Assembly (NCBI GenBank): GCA_032052615.1
Contig: DAMBWF010000007.1
Span: 123,008 to 187,007, forward strand
Direction: 5' to 3'
Origin: Pseudomonas_T sp032052615
GTDB taxonomy: Bacteria > Pseudomonadota > Gammaproteobacteria > Pseudomonadales > Pseudomonadaceae
DNA length: 64,000 bases
Shown here: positions 34,358 to 44,180 of the stretch, piece by piece
Layout: each line of letters begins with the position of its first letter
How positions within the stretch are numbered: position 1 is the first letter of the stretch
Program-made: the position numbers and the translations under genes
The notes under the pieces: model-generated
Databases searched by the model: none
Seen by the model: the letters and a program-made list of their open reading frames with translations, nothing else
What the model was told of the DNA's origin: nothing

Positions 34358-34697
34358 GCAGACAACACTTACCGTATGAGGTGAGAGAGAAGAAAAACAA
34401 GGCCAATCTAATTCAAAAAAGCGTGTGCATTTGAGTGCGAGGTCTCGTTTTTACCATTTGAACATCCAGGCGGACTGGTTATTGTGTGGGTCTGTGAACG
34501 AGGCATCATTTTGATAGCTGTTTGCCTCCAGGCTGACAGCCCAATTCCCACGCAAGTTCCATTTTCCGCCATTTCCGATGGACGCGGCGCCTCGGAAATG
34601 ACGAGAATCGCCTTTCTGGAGGAACCAGGCAAGGGTAAACGCGGTCGGTGGGCTGCTCAGTTGGTTCCTCTACGGTCTGTATCAAGGGAGATAATGA
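34358..34697. promoter_or_regulatory. Divergent promoter region of the two T6SS arms
   Basis: 340 bases between the kinase gene and tagH, more AT-rich than the flanks, must hold both T6SS promoters. Two perfect 9-base inverted repeats stand out: catttccga at 34570-34578 with tcggaaatg at 34592-34600, and gaggaacca at 34619-34627 with tggttcctc at 34662-34670. The second lies just before the tagH ribosome site (aagggag, 34684-34690). I could not assign -35/-10 or -24/-12 elements with confidence on either strand. Confidence 0.6.
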
Positions 34698-36350
34698 ATG
34701 CCGGCGGCCACGATGGAGCTGGTTGTCCTGTCTTATAACGGAGAGGCGCCACAAGTGCCGATCGTTCGTGCGTTCGATAAGCACGAATTGACGGTCGGAC
34801 GAAGCCCTACGAACGATCTGGTGTTGGATGACCCCGATCGTCTCATTTCCCGCTTTCAGGCCCGGATACGCCTGGATGACAATGGCGGAGCGACACTCGC
34901 GAACATCAGCAGCAACAGCATCATCCTGATCAACGAGAGCGAGGTCGCTCCGGGTCGATCCGGCGCGTTGCGCGTATCGGATCGCATTCTGGTGGGGCGC
35001 TACCTGCTGGGGTTGCGCGCCCTGCAACACGTCGATTTCGCCCAGCCCGCCGACCCGTTCGTCGTGCAGCCGGCCGAAGCCTATTCCGCTGCGGCGCCGA
35101 TGGCGGTCATTCCCGAGGACTTCGATGTCTTCGCCCTGCCGAGCCAGCCGGTCGAGAGCTCGCCGGTGGGCGAGGTCTCCCTGTCGGATTTCGAGGACCC
35201 GCACGGGCTTGCCCGGGCGGTCATCGACGAGTTGCCGCTGAGCGGCGCGGCCGAGTTGCCCGCGGTGCCGGGCGAGGCGCTCTATCGGGAAAAGATGCTC
35301 GACGTCTCGTCGCCCAAGCTCGACCCCCTGGCGATGTTCGGCTCGTCCGACGTGCTCGGCGCTCTGGCTCCCGCCGAAAGCCTGGCGCTGGACCATGGGT
35401 TGGAGGTGGATTCGCTGTTCCACACCCCGGCGCTCCAGCGGGAGACCCAGACCGAGGCCAAGCCTGCGTCCCTGGGCGAACCGGACGAGTTGTCCATTGC
35501 CGGCATATCCCTGGGAAGCGAGCAGCCTTCCACAGCGTCCGCCGCGATAGCCGATCCCTCGTCCATGCCCGTGGACGACCCGTTGGCCGCCCTGATGTCA
35601 AGCGCCGTCGAAGCGCAGCCCACGGCGCCGGCGCGCCTCGATCCCTCGCCCAGGGCCGAGCCTTCCGTCATGCCCGGCACGTCACGCGCCGCCGCGCCTA
35701 CGCCCAAAGCCGCGGCCGCCCCCATGCCCGCCGGCGCGGGCGCGCCGACCGACCTCGCGGCGTTGCACGCGGCGTTCGCCCGCGGCTGCGGCATGCCGGA
35801 AGCCTCCCTGCCGGAACTCACCCCGGCGTTCATGGAAAACCTCGGCCGGATCTTCGCCAGCATGACCGCTGGTACCATCCGGCTGATCCACGCCCGCTCG
35901 GCCACCAAGCATGAAATGCGCGCCAACGTGACGATCATCGCCACGGCCGGGAACAACCCCCTCAAGTTCGCACCGGACGCCCAGTCCGCCGTCGCCCAGT
36001 TGTTGGGGCACCGTTTCCCCGGCTTCATGGAGCCATTGCGCGCCATCGAGGATGCCTTCGACGACTTGTCCGCCCACCAGGTGGGCCTGCTGGCCGGCGC
36101 CCGCAGCGCCATGTACGACGTGGTCGGTCGCTTCAGCCCGGATCGCCTGCAGAAGCGTCTGGGCGAGGAGACCCTGATGCAGACGCTGGTGCCAGCGGTG
36201 CGCAAGGCGAAGCTCTGGGAACTCTACGAGAATGGTTTCACTGAGATCGCCGGCGAGGCGCGCGAAGAATTCGAGGCGTTGTTCGAGACGGCCTTCGCCC
36301 GCGCCTACGAACAGGAAATCGAGCGAATCTACGCCGGGAGAGAAGAATGA
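34698..36350 (+). CDS. tagH: TagH (Fha), FHA-domain T6SS regulator
   Basis: A 550-aa protein with an N-terminal FHA domain (about residues 1-100; LTVGRSPTNDLVLDDPDRLIS, where the phosphothreonine-binding R, S and N are visible) and a C-terminal TagH domain (about 355-550; LPELTPAFMENLGRIFASMT, NPLKFAPDAQSAVAQLLG, RFSPDRLQKRLGEE). The centre is a low-complexity linker. In HSI-I, Fha1 phosphorylated by PpkA promotes secretion. ATG 34698 has AAGGGAG seven bases upstream; an out-of-frame ATG lies 4 bases before. Its stop overlaps the phosphatase start as ATGA. Confidence 0.95.
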   Translation: MPAATMELVVLSYNGEAPQVPIVRAFDKHELTVGRSPTNDLVLDDPDRLISRFQARIRLDDNGGATLANISSNSIILINESEVAPGRSGALRVSDRILVGRYLLGLRALQHVDFAQPADPFVVQPAEAYSAAAPMAVIPEDFDVFALPSQPVESSPVGEVSLSDFEDPHGLARAVIDELPLSGAAELPAVPGEALYREKMLDVSSPKLDPLAMFGSSDVLGALAPAESLALDHGLEVDSLFHTPALQRETQTEAKPASLGEPDELSIAGISLGSEQPSTASAAIADPSSMPVDDPLAALMSSAVEAQPTAPARLDPSPRAEPSVMPGTSRAAAPTPKAAAAPMPAGAGAPTDLAALHAAFARGCGMPEASLPELTPAFMENLGRIFASMTAGTIRLIHARSATKHEMRANVTIIATAGNNPLKFAPDAQSAVAQLLGHRFPGFMEPLRAIEDAFDDLSAHQVGLLAGARSAMYDVVGRFSPDRLQKRLGEETLMQTLVPAVRKAKLWELYENGFTEIAGEAREEFEALFETAFARAYEQEIERIYAGREE

Positions 36351-37174
36351 GCGTATATGTCGCCGTCGAAGGGCCTCGGGTCGAATTCGCGACGCTGTCG
36401 AAGCAGGGACGCCGGGAACACAATGAAGATGCCTGTGGCTACTGGACTTCTCCCGGGGGCGCGTGCTTCGTCGTCTGCGACGGTGCGGGCGGCCACGGCG
36501 GGGGCGACGTGGCCTCGGAAACCGCCGTTCGTACCCTGCTCAGCGCGTTTTCTTCCCGGCCGCTGCTGACCCGGGAAAACATCGAGAGCCTGATCGCCCA
36601 GGCGGATTCGGCCATTCGCTATGGCCAGCGCCTCACTGGCAGTTTGCGGCAGATGAGCGCCACGGTGACGGCGCTGTTCCTCGACGGCAGCGCCCGCCAG
36701 GCGCAGTGGATTCACCTGGGCGATACCCGCCTGTATCACTTTCGCAAGCGTGGGTGCCGGCAGCTGACCAAGGACCACAGCATCGTGCAGAACTTCGTCG
36801 ATGCCGGCATGCTCAGCGAGAGCCGGGTACGCGGGCACTCCGAGCGCAACCTGCTGTTCGCCGCGCTGGGCATGGGCGAGGACGTGCCGCCCGCCGCCCT
36901 GGACGTGCCGTTCGACGTGGAGGAGGGCGATGCGTTCCTCATCTGCACGGACGGGTTCTGGGAGGTGGTGCTGGAGTCGGAAATGCTCGACGAACTGATG
37001 TATGCCAGCGCGGCCGAGGAATGGCTGGTGCGCATGGAGCGGCTGATCATCGAGCGCAGCGCGCCCGGCCAGGACAATTACAGCGCCCTGGCCGTATGGG
37101 TCGGCTCGCCCAACGACATGACGGTGCCCTGGGTCGCGCCCAGCGTCGGCGCCGCCAATCTGAGCAACGGTTAG
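36347..37174 (+). CDS. pppA: PppA-like PP2C-family Ser/Thr phosphatase of the T6SS
   Basis: A 275-aa PP2C phosphatase. Metal-binding motifs are intact: REHNEDACG near residue 30, DGAGGHGGGDVAS near 45, and DGFWEVV near 205, with the last aspartate in QDNYSALAV near 245. In P. aeruginosa HSI-I, PppA reverses phosphorylation of Fha1 by PpkA and resets the apparatus. It is coupled to tagH by an ATGA overlap, and 134 bases separate it from tssJ. It is soluble, with no membrane segment. Confidence 0.95.
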   Translation: MSVYVAVEGPRVEFATLSKQGRREHNEDACGYWTSPGGACFVVCDGAGGHGGGDVASETAVRTLLSAFSSRPLLTRENIESLIAQADSAIRYGQRLTGSLRQMSATVTALFLDGSARQAQWIHLGDTRLYHFRKRGCRQLTKDHSIVQNFVDAGMLSESRVRGHSERNLLFAALGMGEDVPPAALDVPFDVEEGDAFLICTDGFWEVVLESEMLDELMYASAAEEWLVRMERLIIERSAPGQDNYSALAVWVGSPNDMTVPWVAPSVGAANLSNG

Positions 37175-37308
37175 CCCGCTCCGCCAGACGGAACGGAATC
37201 GTTTTCCGCGTCGTCGTGTCTGTAATGCGAAATGGATATCGGATAGATAGCACTGTGATGTCGATAATAGGCCCTCTTTTACCTCGTTCGGGATCGTCCG
37301 CCACTACC

Positions 37309-37863
37309 ATGACTGCTTCGAATCCTTTTTCGGCTGTCCATCGCCCGGGGCGCATCGCGTTTCGCGCGGTGGCCGTCGGCCTGCTGGCGGGCTCGCTGTG
37401 CGCCTGTTCCTCCACACCGAAGCCGCCGGAGCCCATCGCCATCCGGGTGACCCTGCAAGCCACGGATTCGCTGAACCCCGACATGAAGGGCCGGCCGTCT
37501 CCGGTGGTGGTGCGGCTGTTCCGGCTGCGCCAGGCCGCCGTGTTTTCCTCCATCGATTACTTCACCTTGACCGACCGCGAGCAGGAAGCCCTCGGCGGCG
37601 ACTTGCTGTTCCGCGAATCCTTCGTGCTGCGCCCCGGCGAGACCCAGGTCCACGAATACACCGTGGAGGCCGACGGGCGCGCCCTGGGGTTGCTGGTCGG
37701 CTACCGGGACCTGGAGGCCAGCACCTGGCGGGCGGCGGTGGACATCCCGGCTCCCCACGATTCCTGGCTGCCCGATTTCCTGCGCTGGGGCGACCGCACC
37801 GTCGACTACACCGCGACGCTCGACGAGCGAAAGGTAACCCTCGCCCCGGCGAGCGGGAATTGA
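37309..37863 (+). CDS. tssJ: TssJ, T6SS outer-membrane lipoprotein
   Basis: A 184-aa predicted lipoprotein with the lipobox near LLAGSLCACSS, then the TssJ fold: IAIRVTLQATDSLNPDMKG, RPSPVVVRLFRLRQAAVF, and FTLTDREQEALGGDLL. TssJ anchors TssM to the outer membrane. The start is not certain: ATG 37309 gives a 30-residue signal peptide, and an in-frame ATG at 37258 adds 17 residues. Neither has a strong ribosome site. A long open frame continues upstream across pppA in another frame and is not coding. tssK follows after 42 bases. Confidence 0.92.
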   Translation: MTASNPFSAVHRPGRIAFRAVAVGLLAGSLCACSSTPKPPEPIAIRVTLQATDSLNPDMKGRPSPVVVRLFRLRQAAVFSSIDYFTLTDREQEALGGDLLFRESFVLRPGETQVHEYTVEADGRALGLLVGYRDLEASTWRAAVDIPAPHDSWLPDFLRWGDRTVDYTATLDERKVTLAPASGN

Positions 37864-37905
37864 TCGCAGGCCGGCTTTCCACGATCAGTCACTAGGGATG
37901 GCTTG

Positions 37906-39240
37906 ATGGACGCTTATCAAAAGGTGGTGTGGGCGGAAGGCATGTTCCTCCGGCCCCAGCACTTCCAGCAGCAAGAACGTTATCTGGAATTCTTCACCCA
38001 TTTGCGTGGGCTGGCAGCGGAACCGTTCTTCTGGGGCTTCCGTTCCCTCAAGTTCGACCTGGCCGCCCTGGCGGTGGGCAAGCTGTCGCTCTTGGAAGCG
38101 GAAGGGTTGCTGCCCGACGGCACGCCGTTCAGCTTCCCGCTGCAAAGCGATGGGCCGGAGCCGCTGCAATTCAACGAAGGGGTCGTGGACCAGCGGGTCT
38201 ACCTGGCGCTGCCCCTCAAACGACCCGGCACCGAGGAAGTGGTGTTCGAAGATAGCCCGACATCTCTGGCCCGCTACATCGTGCAGGATGCCACGGTGGG
38301 CGATGCCAACTCGGTGGCCGGCGAGGCGGCGGAAGTGCAACTGGCCTGTCCGCGCCTGCGCCTGGTGCTGGAAAAGGACTTGTCCGACGCCTGGCTGGGC
38401 ATCGGTGTGGCCCGGGTGATCGAGTGTCGCAGCGACCGCCAGTTGGTGCTCGACCCGCAGCACATCCCCCCGGTGGTGGTCTGCCATGCCAGCCCGAACC
38501 TGATGTCCATGCTCAACGAATTACACGGCTTGGCCCACCAGCGCGCGGAAGCCCTGGCGGAGCGGCTTAGCCAGCCCGGCCGGGGCGGCGTGTCCGAGGT
38601 CGGCGAATTCCTGCTGTTGCAGGTGCTCAACCGCATCCAGCCGCTGTTCGCCCACATGCTGGCGACCAGCGTGGCCCACCCCGAGCGCCTGTACAGCACC
38701 CTGGCACAGGCGGCCGGCGAGCTGGCGACCTTCACCGAGCAGTCGCGGCGCCCGGGCAACTGGCCGAAGTACGATCACGACAACCTCCAGGCGTGCCTGC
38801 CGCCGCTGATGATCGAGCTGCGCAAGGCGCTGTCCTCGGTCCTGGAGCAGAATGCCGTGCAGATCGAGCTGCTCGATCGCAACTACGGCGTGCGGGTGGG
38901 GCAGGTCAAGGACGGCGAGTTGCTGCGTAACGCGCAATTCGTGCTGGCCGTGCATTCGAGCATGGCGCCGGAGGCGCTGCGCTCCCATTTCCCGAGCCAG
39001 GTGAAGATCGGCCCGGTGGACAAGATCCGCGACTTGGTCAACCTTCACCTGCCCGGGGTGGCGCTGCGTTCGTTGCCCATCGCGCCGCGGCAGATTCCCT
39101 ACCATGCCGGGTATCACTATTTCGAAATGGATACGTCGAACGATCTCTGGAAACAACTTCAGGTTTCCGGGGCGTTGGCGCTTCACGTGGCGGGCGATTT
39201 CCCCGAACTCGAACTCGAGTGCTGGGCGATCCGCCGCTGA
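37906..39240 (+). CDS. tssK: TssK, T6SS baseplate adaptor
   Basis: A 444-aa TssK (ImpJ/VasE) protein. It links the baseplate to the membrane complex. The typical start DAYQKVVWAEGMFLRPQHFQ (preceded by M) is preserved, and QERYLEFFTHLRGL follows; the centre has LLLQVLNRIQPLFAHML and the C-terminus has PGVALRSLPIAPRQIPYHAG. The ATG at 37906 (with AGGGATGG upstream) is chosen over the TTG one codon earlier. Length is standard. Confidence 0.97.
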   Translation: MDAYQKVVWAEGMFLRPQHFQQQERYLEFFTHLRGLAAEPFFWGFRSLKFDLAALAVGKLSLLEAEGLLPDGTPFSFPLQSDGPEPLQFNEGVVDQRVYLALPLKRPGTEEVVFEDSPTSLARYIVQDATVGDANSVAGEAAEVQLACPRLRLVLEKDLSDAWLGIGVARVIECRSDRQLVLDPQHIPPVVVCHASPNLMSMLNELHGLAHQRAEALAERLSQPGRGGVSEVGEFLLLQVLNRIQPLFAHMLATSVAHPERLYSTLAQAAGELATFTEQSRRPGNWPKYDHDNLQACLPPLMIELRKALSSVLEQNAVQIELLDRNYGVRVGQVKDGELLRNAQFVLAVHSSMAPEALRSHFPSQVKIGPVDKIRDLVNLHLPGVALRSLPIAPRQIPYHAGYHYFEMDTSNDLWKQLQVSGALALHVAGDFPELELECWAIRR

Positions 39241-39269
39241 TCCGATCTTTCTCTTCGCAGTGCTGAGCC

Positions 39270-40571
39270 ATGGCCGACATAGATCCTTTCAACACAGGCA
39301 AGGACCGGACCTTCGTCATGCCCAACCCGGGTGGCGAGGCGCCGGGCAGCGGCGGGGCGGGTGAACGCCCCCGCGCGCCGGAATTCGACTTGCCCGACGT
39401 GCATTCGGGCAGCAACCCCCTGGTCGCGGCGGCCAACCCGCTGCTCAACCTGATCTTTCAGATCCGCACGCTGGTGCATAACTCCGAGCCCGCGCGGCTG
39501 CGGGATTTCCTCGCCCAGGAAGTGCGCAACTTCGAGAGCCGGGCGAAATACGAGGGCATCTCCCAGGAGCACCTGATCGCGGCCCGCTATTGCCTGTGTA
39601 CCGTGCTCGACGAGACCGCCGCCCAGACTCCCTGGGGCGGCTCGGGGGTCTGGTCGCGGCACAGCCTGCTGGTGACCTTCCACAACGAGACCTGGGGCGG
39701 GGAGAAGTTCTTCCAGCTCCTGGCCAAGCTGGCCCAGTCGCCGATGCAGCACCGCGACCTGCTGGAACTGATGTACTACTGCATCTCCCTGGGCTTCGAG
39801 GGGCGCTACCGGATCATCAGCAATGGCCAGAGCCAGCTGGAGACCCTGCGCCGCCGCCTGGCGGAGATCATCCGGGATGCCAAGGGCGACCGGGTGAGGG
39901 CGCTCTCGCCCCATTGGGAGGGCGTCACCCACGAGTTGCCCAAGGTCTGGCGCGTGCTGCCGGTCTGGGTTTCGGCGATCCTCGGGTTGCTGTTGGGCAC
40001 GGCGATCTACATGGTCATCGCGTTCTACCTGTCCGACCGCTCCGACAAGACCTTCGCCGCCATCGGCGCGCTGAAGCTGCCGGAGGCCCCCGTGGTGCAG
40101 CGCAATACCGAACCGCCGGTGCGCTTCGCCCGCTTCCTGGAGCCGGAAATCCGCGCGGGCCTGGTCTCGGTCCGGGAAACCCCGGAGCAGAGCACCGTGA
40201 CCATTCTCGGCGACGGCCTGTTCGACTCCGGCAGTGCCTCGGTCCGCTCCCGTTACTACCCGATCCTCCAGCGCATCGCCGAGGCCATCGACGAAACCCA
40301 CGGCAAGGTGGTGGTCACCGGCCACAGCGACGATGTGCCGATCCGCTCGGTACGCTTCCCGTCCAACTGGCACCTGTCGATGGAGCGGGCCACCACCGTG
40401 TCCACGTTGCTGGAGCGCTTCATTCAGGTTCGCGGGCGGGTCTCGGCCCAGGGCCGCGGCTCCGCCGAGCCGGCGGTGCCCAATACCTCGGCGGCCAATC
40501 GTGCGTTGAACAGGCGAGTGGAGATCAGTGTGTTCGCGTCTCCCGCCGATCTGCAGAAAGAGATTCGATAA
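39270..40571 (+). CDS. tssL: TssL with C-terminal OmpA-like peptidoglycan-binding domain
   Basis: A 433-aa extended TssL (DotU/IcmH). The cytoplasmic domain (about residues 45-220; NPLVAAANPLLNLIFQI, ARYCLCTVLDETAAQTPWG) is followed by one transmembrane helix at about 230-255 (VWVSAILGLLLGTAIYMVIAF) and a periplasmic OmpA-like domain (about 305-433; LFDSGSASV, VVTGHSDDVPI, NRALNRRVEI), which should bind peptidoglycan and anchor the membrane complex. Short TssL proteins lack that last domain. Its stop touches the tssM start with no gap, suggesting coupling. TssJ, TssL and TssM form the trans-envelope complex. Confidence 0.97.
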   Translation: MADIDPFNTGKDRTFVMPNPGGEAPGSGGAGERPRAPEFDLPDVHSGSNPLVAAANPLLNLIFQIRTLVHNSEPARLRDFLAQEVRNFESRAKYEGISQEHLIAARYCLCTVLDETAAQTPWGGSGVWSRHSLLVTFHNETWGGEKFFQLLAKLAQSPMQHRDLLELMYYCISLGFEGRYRIISNGQSQLETLRRRLAEIIRDAKGDRVRALSPHWEGVTHELPKVWRVLPVWVSAILGLLLGTAIYMVIAFYLSDRSDKTFAAIGALKLPEAPVVQRNTEPPVRFARFLEPEIRAGLVSVRETPEQSTVTILGDGLFDSGSASVRSRYYPILQRIAEAIDETHGKVVVTGHSDDVPIRSVRFPSNWHLSMERATTVSTLLERFIQVRGRVSAQGRGSAEPAVPNTSAANRALNRRVEISVFASPADLQKEIR

Positions 40572-43500
40572 ATGCGCTGGCTTTTTTCCCTGCTGTTCAA
40601 TCGCGTCGTGTTCATCACGCTGGGCATCGTCGCGCTACTGGCGGCCGTTTGGTACCTGGGCCCGCTGTTCGCCTTCGCCGACTACCGCCCCTTGGAGCCG
40701 GTGGTGGTGCGGCTGTGGATCATGGGCATCATCCTGTTGCTCGTGGCCCTGCGCATCCTGGTGCATTTCTGGAAGAGCCGCCGGGTCAACGGCATGCTGC
40801 TCAACGCCATCGCCGGCATGCGCACCGAGAAGGCCCCGGCCGGCCCTTCCGACGCCGCCATCGAGGCGCTGCACAGCAACTTCGAACAGGCCCTGCTGAA
40901 ACTCAAGAAGGTTCGCTTTGGCACCCAGGAACAAGGGTGGTGGGCGCGCCTGCGGCAGAAGTACGTCTACCAGATCCCGTGGTATGTGTTCATCGGCGCC
41001 CCGGGCTCGGGCAAGACCACCGCGCTGGTGAACAGCGGCCTGCGGTTTCCCCTGGCCGACGAATTCGGCAAGGAAAGCATCAAGGGCGTGGGTGGTACCC
41101 GGAACTGCGACTGGTGGTTCTCCGACGAAACCGTGCTGCTGGACACCGCCGGCCGCTACACCACCCATGAAAGCGACGCGGCGGCGGACAAGGCGGAGTG
41201 GGAAGGCTTCCTGCGCCTGCTGAAGAAATTCCGCCCACGCCAGCCCCTCAACGGCGCCATACTGACCATTTCGGTCCCGGACCTGCTGGCGGCCAGCGAG
41301 GAGGACCGGGCCCGGCACGCGGCGCGCCTGCGCGCGCGGCTCAACGAACTCTACGAGTCCCTGGGTATCGCCTTCCCGGTCTATGTGCTGATCACCAAGG
41401 CCGACCTGCTGGGCGGCTTCAACGAATATTTCGCCGCCCTGAGCAAGGAAGAGCGCGCCCAGGTCTGGGGCCTGACCCTGCCTTACCAGCCGGACGCGGT
41501 ACTGGACGGCAAGGCCCTGGGCAAGCGCCTCGACCAGGAAATGGAGCTGCTGTCCCGCCGCCTGTTCGATGGCCTGCCCGACCTGATGCTGGAGGAGCAC
41601 GACACGGCGCGGCGCGCGCGGGCCTATGCGCTGCCGCAGCACTTCGCCAACCTGTCGCCGCTGATCAGCCAATTGCTGCAGGACGTCTTCGCCGAGCATC
41701 GCTTCGCCCAGACAGCCATGCTGCGCGGCGTGTACTTCACCAGCGGCACCCAAGAAGGCACGCCGTTCGATCGCGTGCTCGGCGTGCTGGGCCGCAGCCT
41801 CGGCTACGACGCCCGGGTGACCCTGCAATCCTCGCCGTCCACCGGCAAGAGCTTTTTCCTCCAGGACCTGCTGCGCAAGGTGATCTTCCCCGAAGCGCAC
41901 CTGGCCGGGCGCAACCGGCGCGCCGAGCGCCGCGAACGCCTGCTGAGCATCGCCGGCCACGGCGCGGTGGTCGTGGCCCTGTTGCTGGCCATCGCCGCCT
42001 GGGCGCTGAGCTTCAACAACAACACCCGCTACATCGACCTGGTCGATCAGCGCACCGACCGGGTCCAAAGCCGCATGCAGGCCCTGGCCAAGTCGGAGGG
42101 CGACAGCCTGCTGGAGCTGATTCCGATCCTCGGCGAGTTGAACGGCCTGGCCGCTGGACCGGATTTCCCCGCCAGCGAGCCGCCGCTCAACTACACCTAT
42201 GGCCTGTACCAGGGCGGCAAGCTGGACGCGGTGGCCCAGGAAACCTATCGCTCGGCCCTCGAACAGGCCTTGCTGCCCCGCATCGTCCGACGCCTGGAAT
42301 ACCTGCTGCGCAACACGCCGGAGGACAACCTAGAACTGTCCTACGAAGTGCTCAAGGCCTACCTGATGCTCAACGATCCCAAGCACTATGACGGTGCGGC
42401 CCTGGAAGCTTTCATCCAGTTGGAATGGGAACGCAGCCTGCCGCCCTCGGTAACTCGCGAACAACGCGACCAGTTGTATGCCCACCTGCACACGCTGCTG
42501 GGGGACCATCCGGTGGTCTCGCCTTATCCCTTGGACGAGCAACTGGTGAAGCAGAAGCGTGAGCAACTGGCCAGTTTCTCCCTGGCCCATCGCGCCTACA
42601 GCCGCCTCAAGCGTCGCCTGATGGACGGCAGCATGGGCGACTTCACCGTCGCCGAGGCCGGCGGACCGCAGTCGTCCCTGGTATTCACCCGGGCCAGTGG
42701 CAAGCCGCTCACCGAAGGCATCCCGGGCCTGTTCACCTACAACGGCTACCACAAGGTGTTCCTGCCGGAGACCCGATCGATCCTCGGCATGCTGGAGAGC
42801 GAGGAGAACTGGGTGCTCGGTCGCGTCGCCCAGCCGGCCCAGAAACAGGCAGAAAACCTGGTGGAAGGCACCACCCAGCGGGATATCAAGCGCCTCTACC
42901 TGCATGAATACGTGCGCCTGTGGGAGGAGTATCTGGGGGACATCCGCCTGATCGAAAGCCAGTCCATGGCCCAGAGCATCGAAACCGCGCGCATTCTCTC
43001 GGCGCCGGATTCGCCGATCGCCCAGTTCCTCCGCTCGGTGGCCCGGGAAACCACGCTGCTGCGGGTAGAGAACAAGCAACAGCAGGACGACCAGTATTCC
43101 CTGCTGGGCCAGGCGAAGAACCGCGTGCGTAGCGCCGCATCCGACCTGGAACGGGTCATCGGGCCTTCCAACATGACCCGCCGCGAAGGCGGCGCGGAGC
43201 AATTGGAGCGCATCGTCGACGACCGTTTCGAGCCGATCCGCCGCCTGGTCACCGCCGACGGCGGCACCGCGCCGATCCAGACCGTGCTGCGCATGTTCAA
43301 CGACATGTACATGAACCTGTCTAGCACCGACGTCGCGTTGCGCAGTGGCGGCGCCTCGACCCAGCTCAACGCGCCCCAGACCGAGGCGCTGACCCGCATC
43401 CGCGCCGAGGCGGCGCATCTGCCGATGCCGCTGCGGACCATGCTCGAGGCCTTGGCCGATTCCAGCACGTCCCAGGCGGTGGGCAGCGTGCGCCGGACCC

Positions 43501-44180
43501 TGGGCGGCGAGCTGGACAGTTCGGTGGGCGCGTTCTGCCGCAAGGCGATCCGCGGCCGTTACCCCTTCCAGCGCTCCTCCAGCCAAGACGTGACCTTGGC
43601 GGACTTCTCCCGGCTGTTCGCGCCTGGCGGGATGATGGACCAGTTCTATCGCGACCACCTGGCGGCGATGACCGACATGTCCGGCGGTACCTGGGTGCTG
43701 CGCCAGCCGGGCGGCGTGCAGGTCCCGCTAACCTCCTTCCAGCGCGCGGCGCGCATCCGCGACGTGTTCTTCCCGTCCGGCGGACGCACGCCCGAGCTGT
43801 CCTTCGAGTTCCGCGTGCTGGAAATGGATGCGTCCATCACCCAGCTCACCTTCGATTTCGACGGGCAGATCTTCCGTTACGCCCATGGCCCGCAGATCCC
43901 GCAGCGGGTGAATTGGCCGGGGCCGCGCGGCAGCAATCAGGTCCGCCTGGAGCTGGCCGAGTCCTCGGCGCCCAGCGCCTACCTGGTGAAGACCGGGCCC
44001 TGGGCCTTGATGCGCCTGTTCGACGAAGGGGAGAGCCGCAATGTGTCCGGCCCGGAGAAATTCGTCAGCACGCTGATGGTTCAGGGCAAGAAGGTCGTAC
44101 TGGAGGTTACCGCCAGCAGCGTGCAGAATCCCTTCCGTTTAGGCGAACTGGCCAGCTTCTCGTGCCCGAGTCGGATTTGA
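40572..44180 (+). CDS. tssM: TssM (IcmF), T6SS membrane-complex protein
   Basis: A 1202-aa inner-membrane protein. Two N-terminal transmembrane helices (about residues 8-30 and 48-66) are followed by a cytoplasmic NTPase-like domain with intact Walker A GAPGSGKTT near residue 144 and DTAGRYTTHES near 190. A third helix lies at about 460-480 (AVVVALLLAIAAWALSF). The periplasmic part follows, with the IcmF-related and C-terminal beta domains (ending LGELASFSCPSRI) that meet TssJ. An intact Walker A is kept in some TssMs and lost in others. The stop shares a base with the tagF start (TGATG). Confidence 0.97.
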   Translation: MRWLFSLLFNRVVFITLGIVALLAAVWYLGPLFAFADYRPLEPVVVRLWIMGIILLLVALRILVHFWKSRRVNGMLLNAIAGMRTEKAPAGPSDAAIEALHSNFEQALLKLKKVRFGTQEQGWWARLRQKYVYQIPWYVFIGAPGSGKTTALVNSGLRFPLADEFGKESIKGVGGTRNCDWWFSDETVLLDTAGRYTTHESDAAADKAEWEGFLRLLKKFRPRQPLNGAILTISVPDLLAASEEDRARHAARLRARLNELYESLGIAFPVYVLITKADLLGGFNEYFAALSKEERAQVWGLTLPYQPDAVLDGKALGKRLDQEMELLSRRLFDGLPDLMLEEHDTARRARAYALPQHFANLSPLISQLLQDVFAEHRFAQTAMLRGVYFTSGTQEGTPFDRVLGVLGRSLGYDARVTLQSSPSTGKSFFLQDLLRKVIFPEAHLAGRNRRAERRERLLSIAGHGAVVVALLLAIAAWALSFNNNTRYIDLVDQRTDRVQSRMQALAKSEGDSLLELIPILGELNGLAAGPDFPASEPPLNYTYGLYQGGKLDAVAQETYRSALEQALLPRIVRRLEYLLRNTPEDNLELSYEVLKAYLMLNDPKHYDGAALEAFIQLEWERSLPPSVTREQRDQLYAHLHTLLGDHPVVSPYPLDEQLVKQKREQLASFSLAHRAYSRLKRRLMDGSMGDFTVAEAGGPQSSLVFTRASGKPLTEGIPGLFTYNGYHKVFLPETRSILGMLESEENWVLGRVAQPAQKQAENLVEGTTQRDIKRLYLHEYVRLWEEYLGDIRLIESQSMAQSIETARILSAPDSPIAQFLRSVARETTLLRVENKQQQDDQYSLLGQAKNRVRSAASDLERVIGPSNMTRREGGAEQLERIVDDRFEPIRRLVTADGGTAPIQTVLRMFNDMYMNLSSTDVALRSGGASTQLNAPQTEALTRIRAEAAHLPMPLRTMLEALADSSTSQAVGSVRRTLGGELDSSVGAFCRKAIRGRYPFQRSSSQDVTLADFSRLFAPGGMMDQFYRDHLAAMTDMSGGTWVLRQPGGVQVPLTSFQRAARIRDVFFPSGGRTPELSFEFRVLEMDASITQLTFDFDGQIFRYAHGPQIPQRVNWPGPRGSNQVRLELAESSAPSAYLVKTGPWALMRLFDEGESRNVSGPEKFVSTLMVQGKKVVLEVTASSVQNPFRLGELASFSCPSRI

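Noticed and set aside
34358..34697. Sigma-54 promoters for the T6SS arms
   Set aside because: I looked for GG-N10-GC with flanking consensus on both strands and found no acceptable match.
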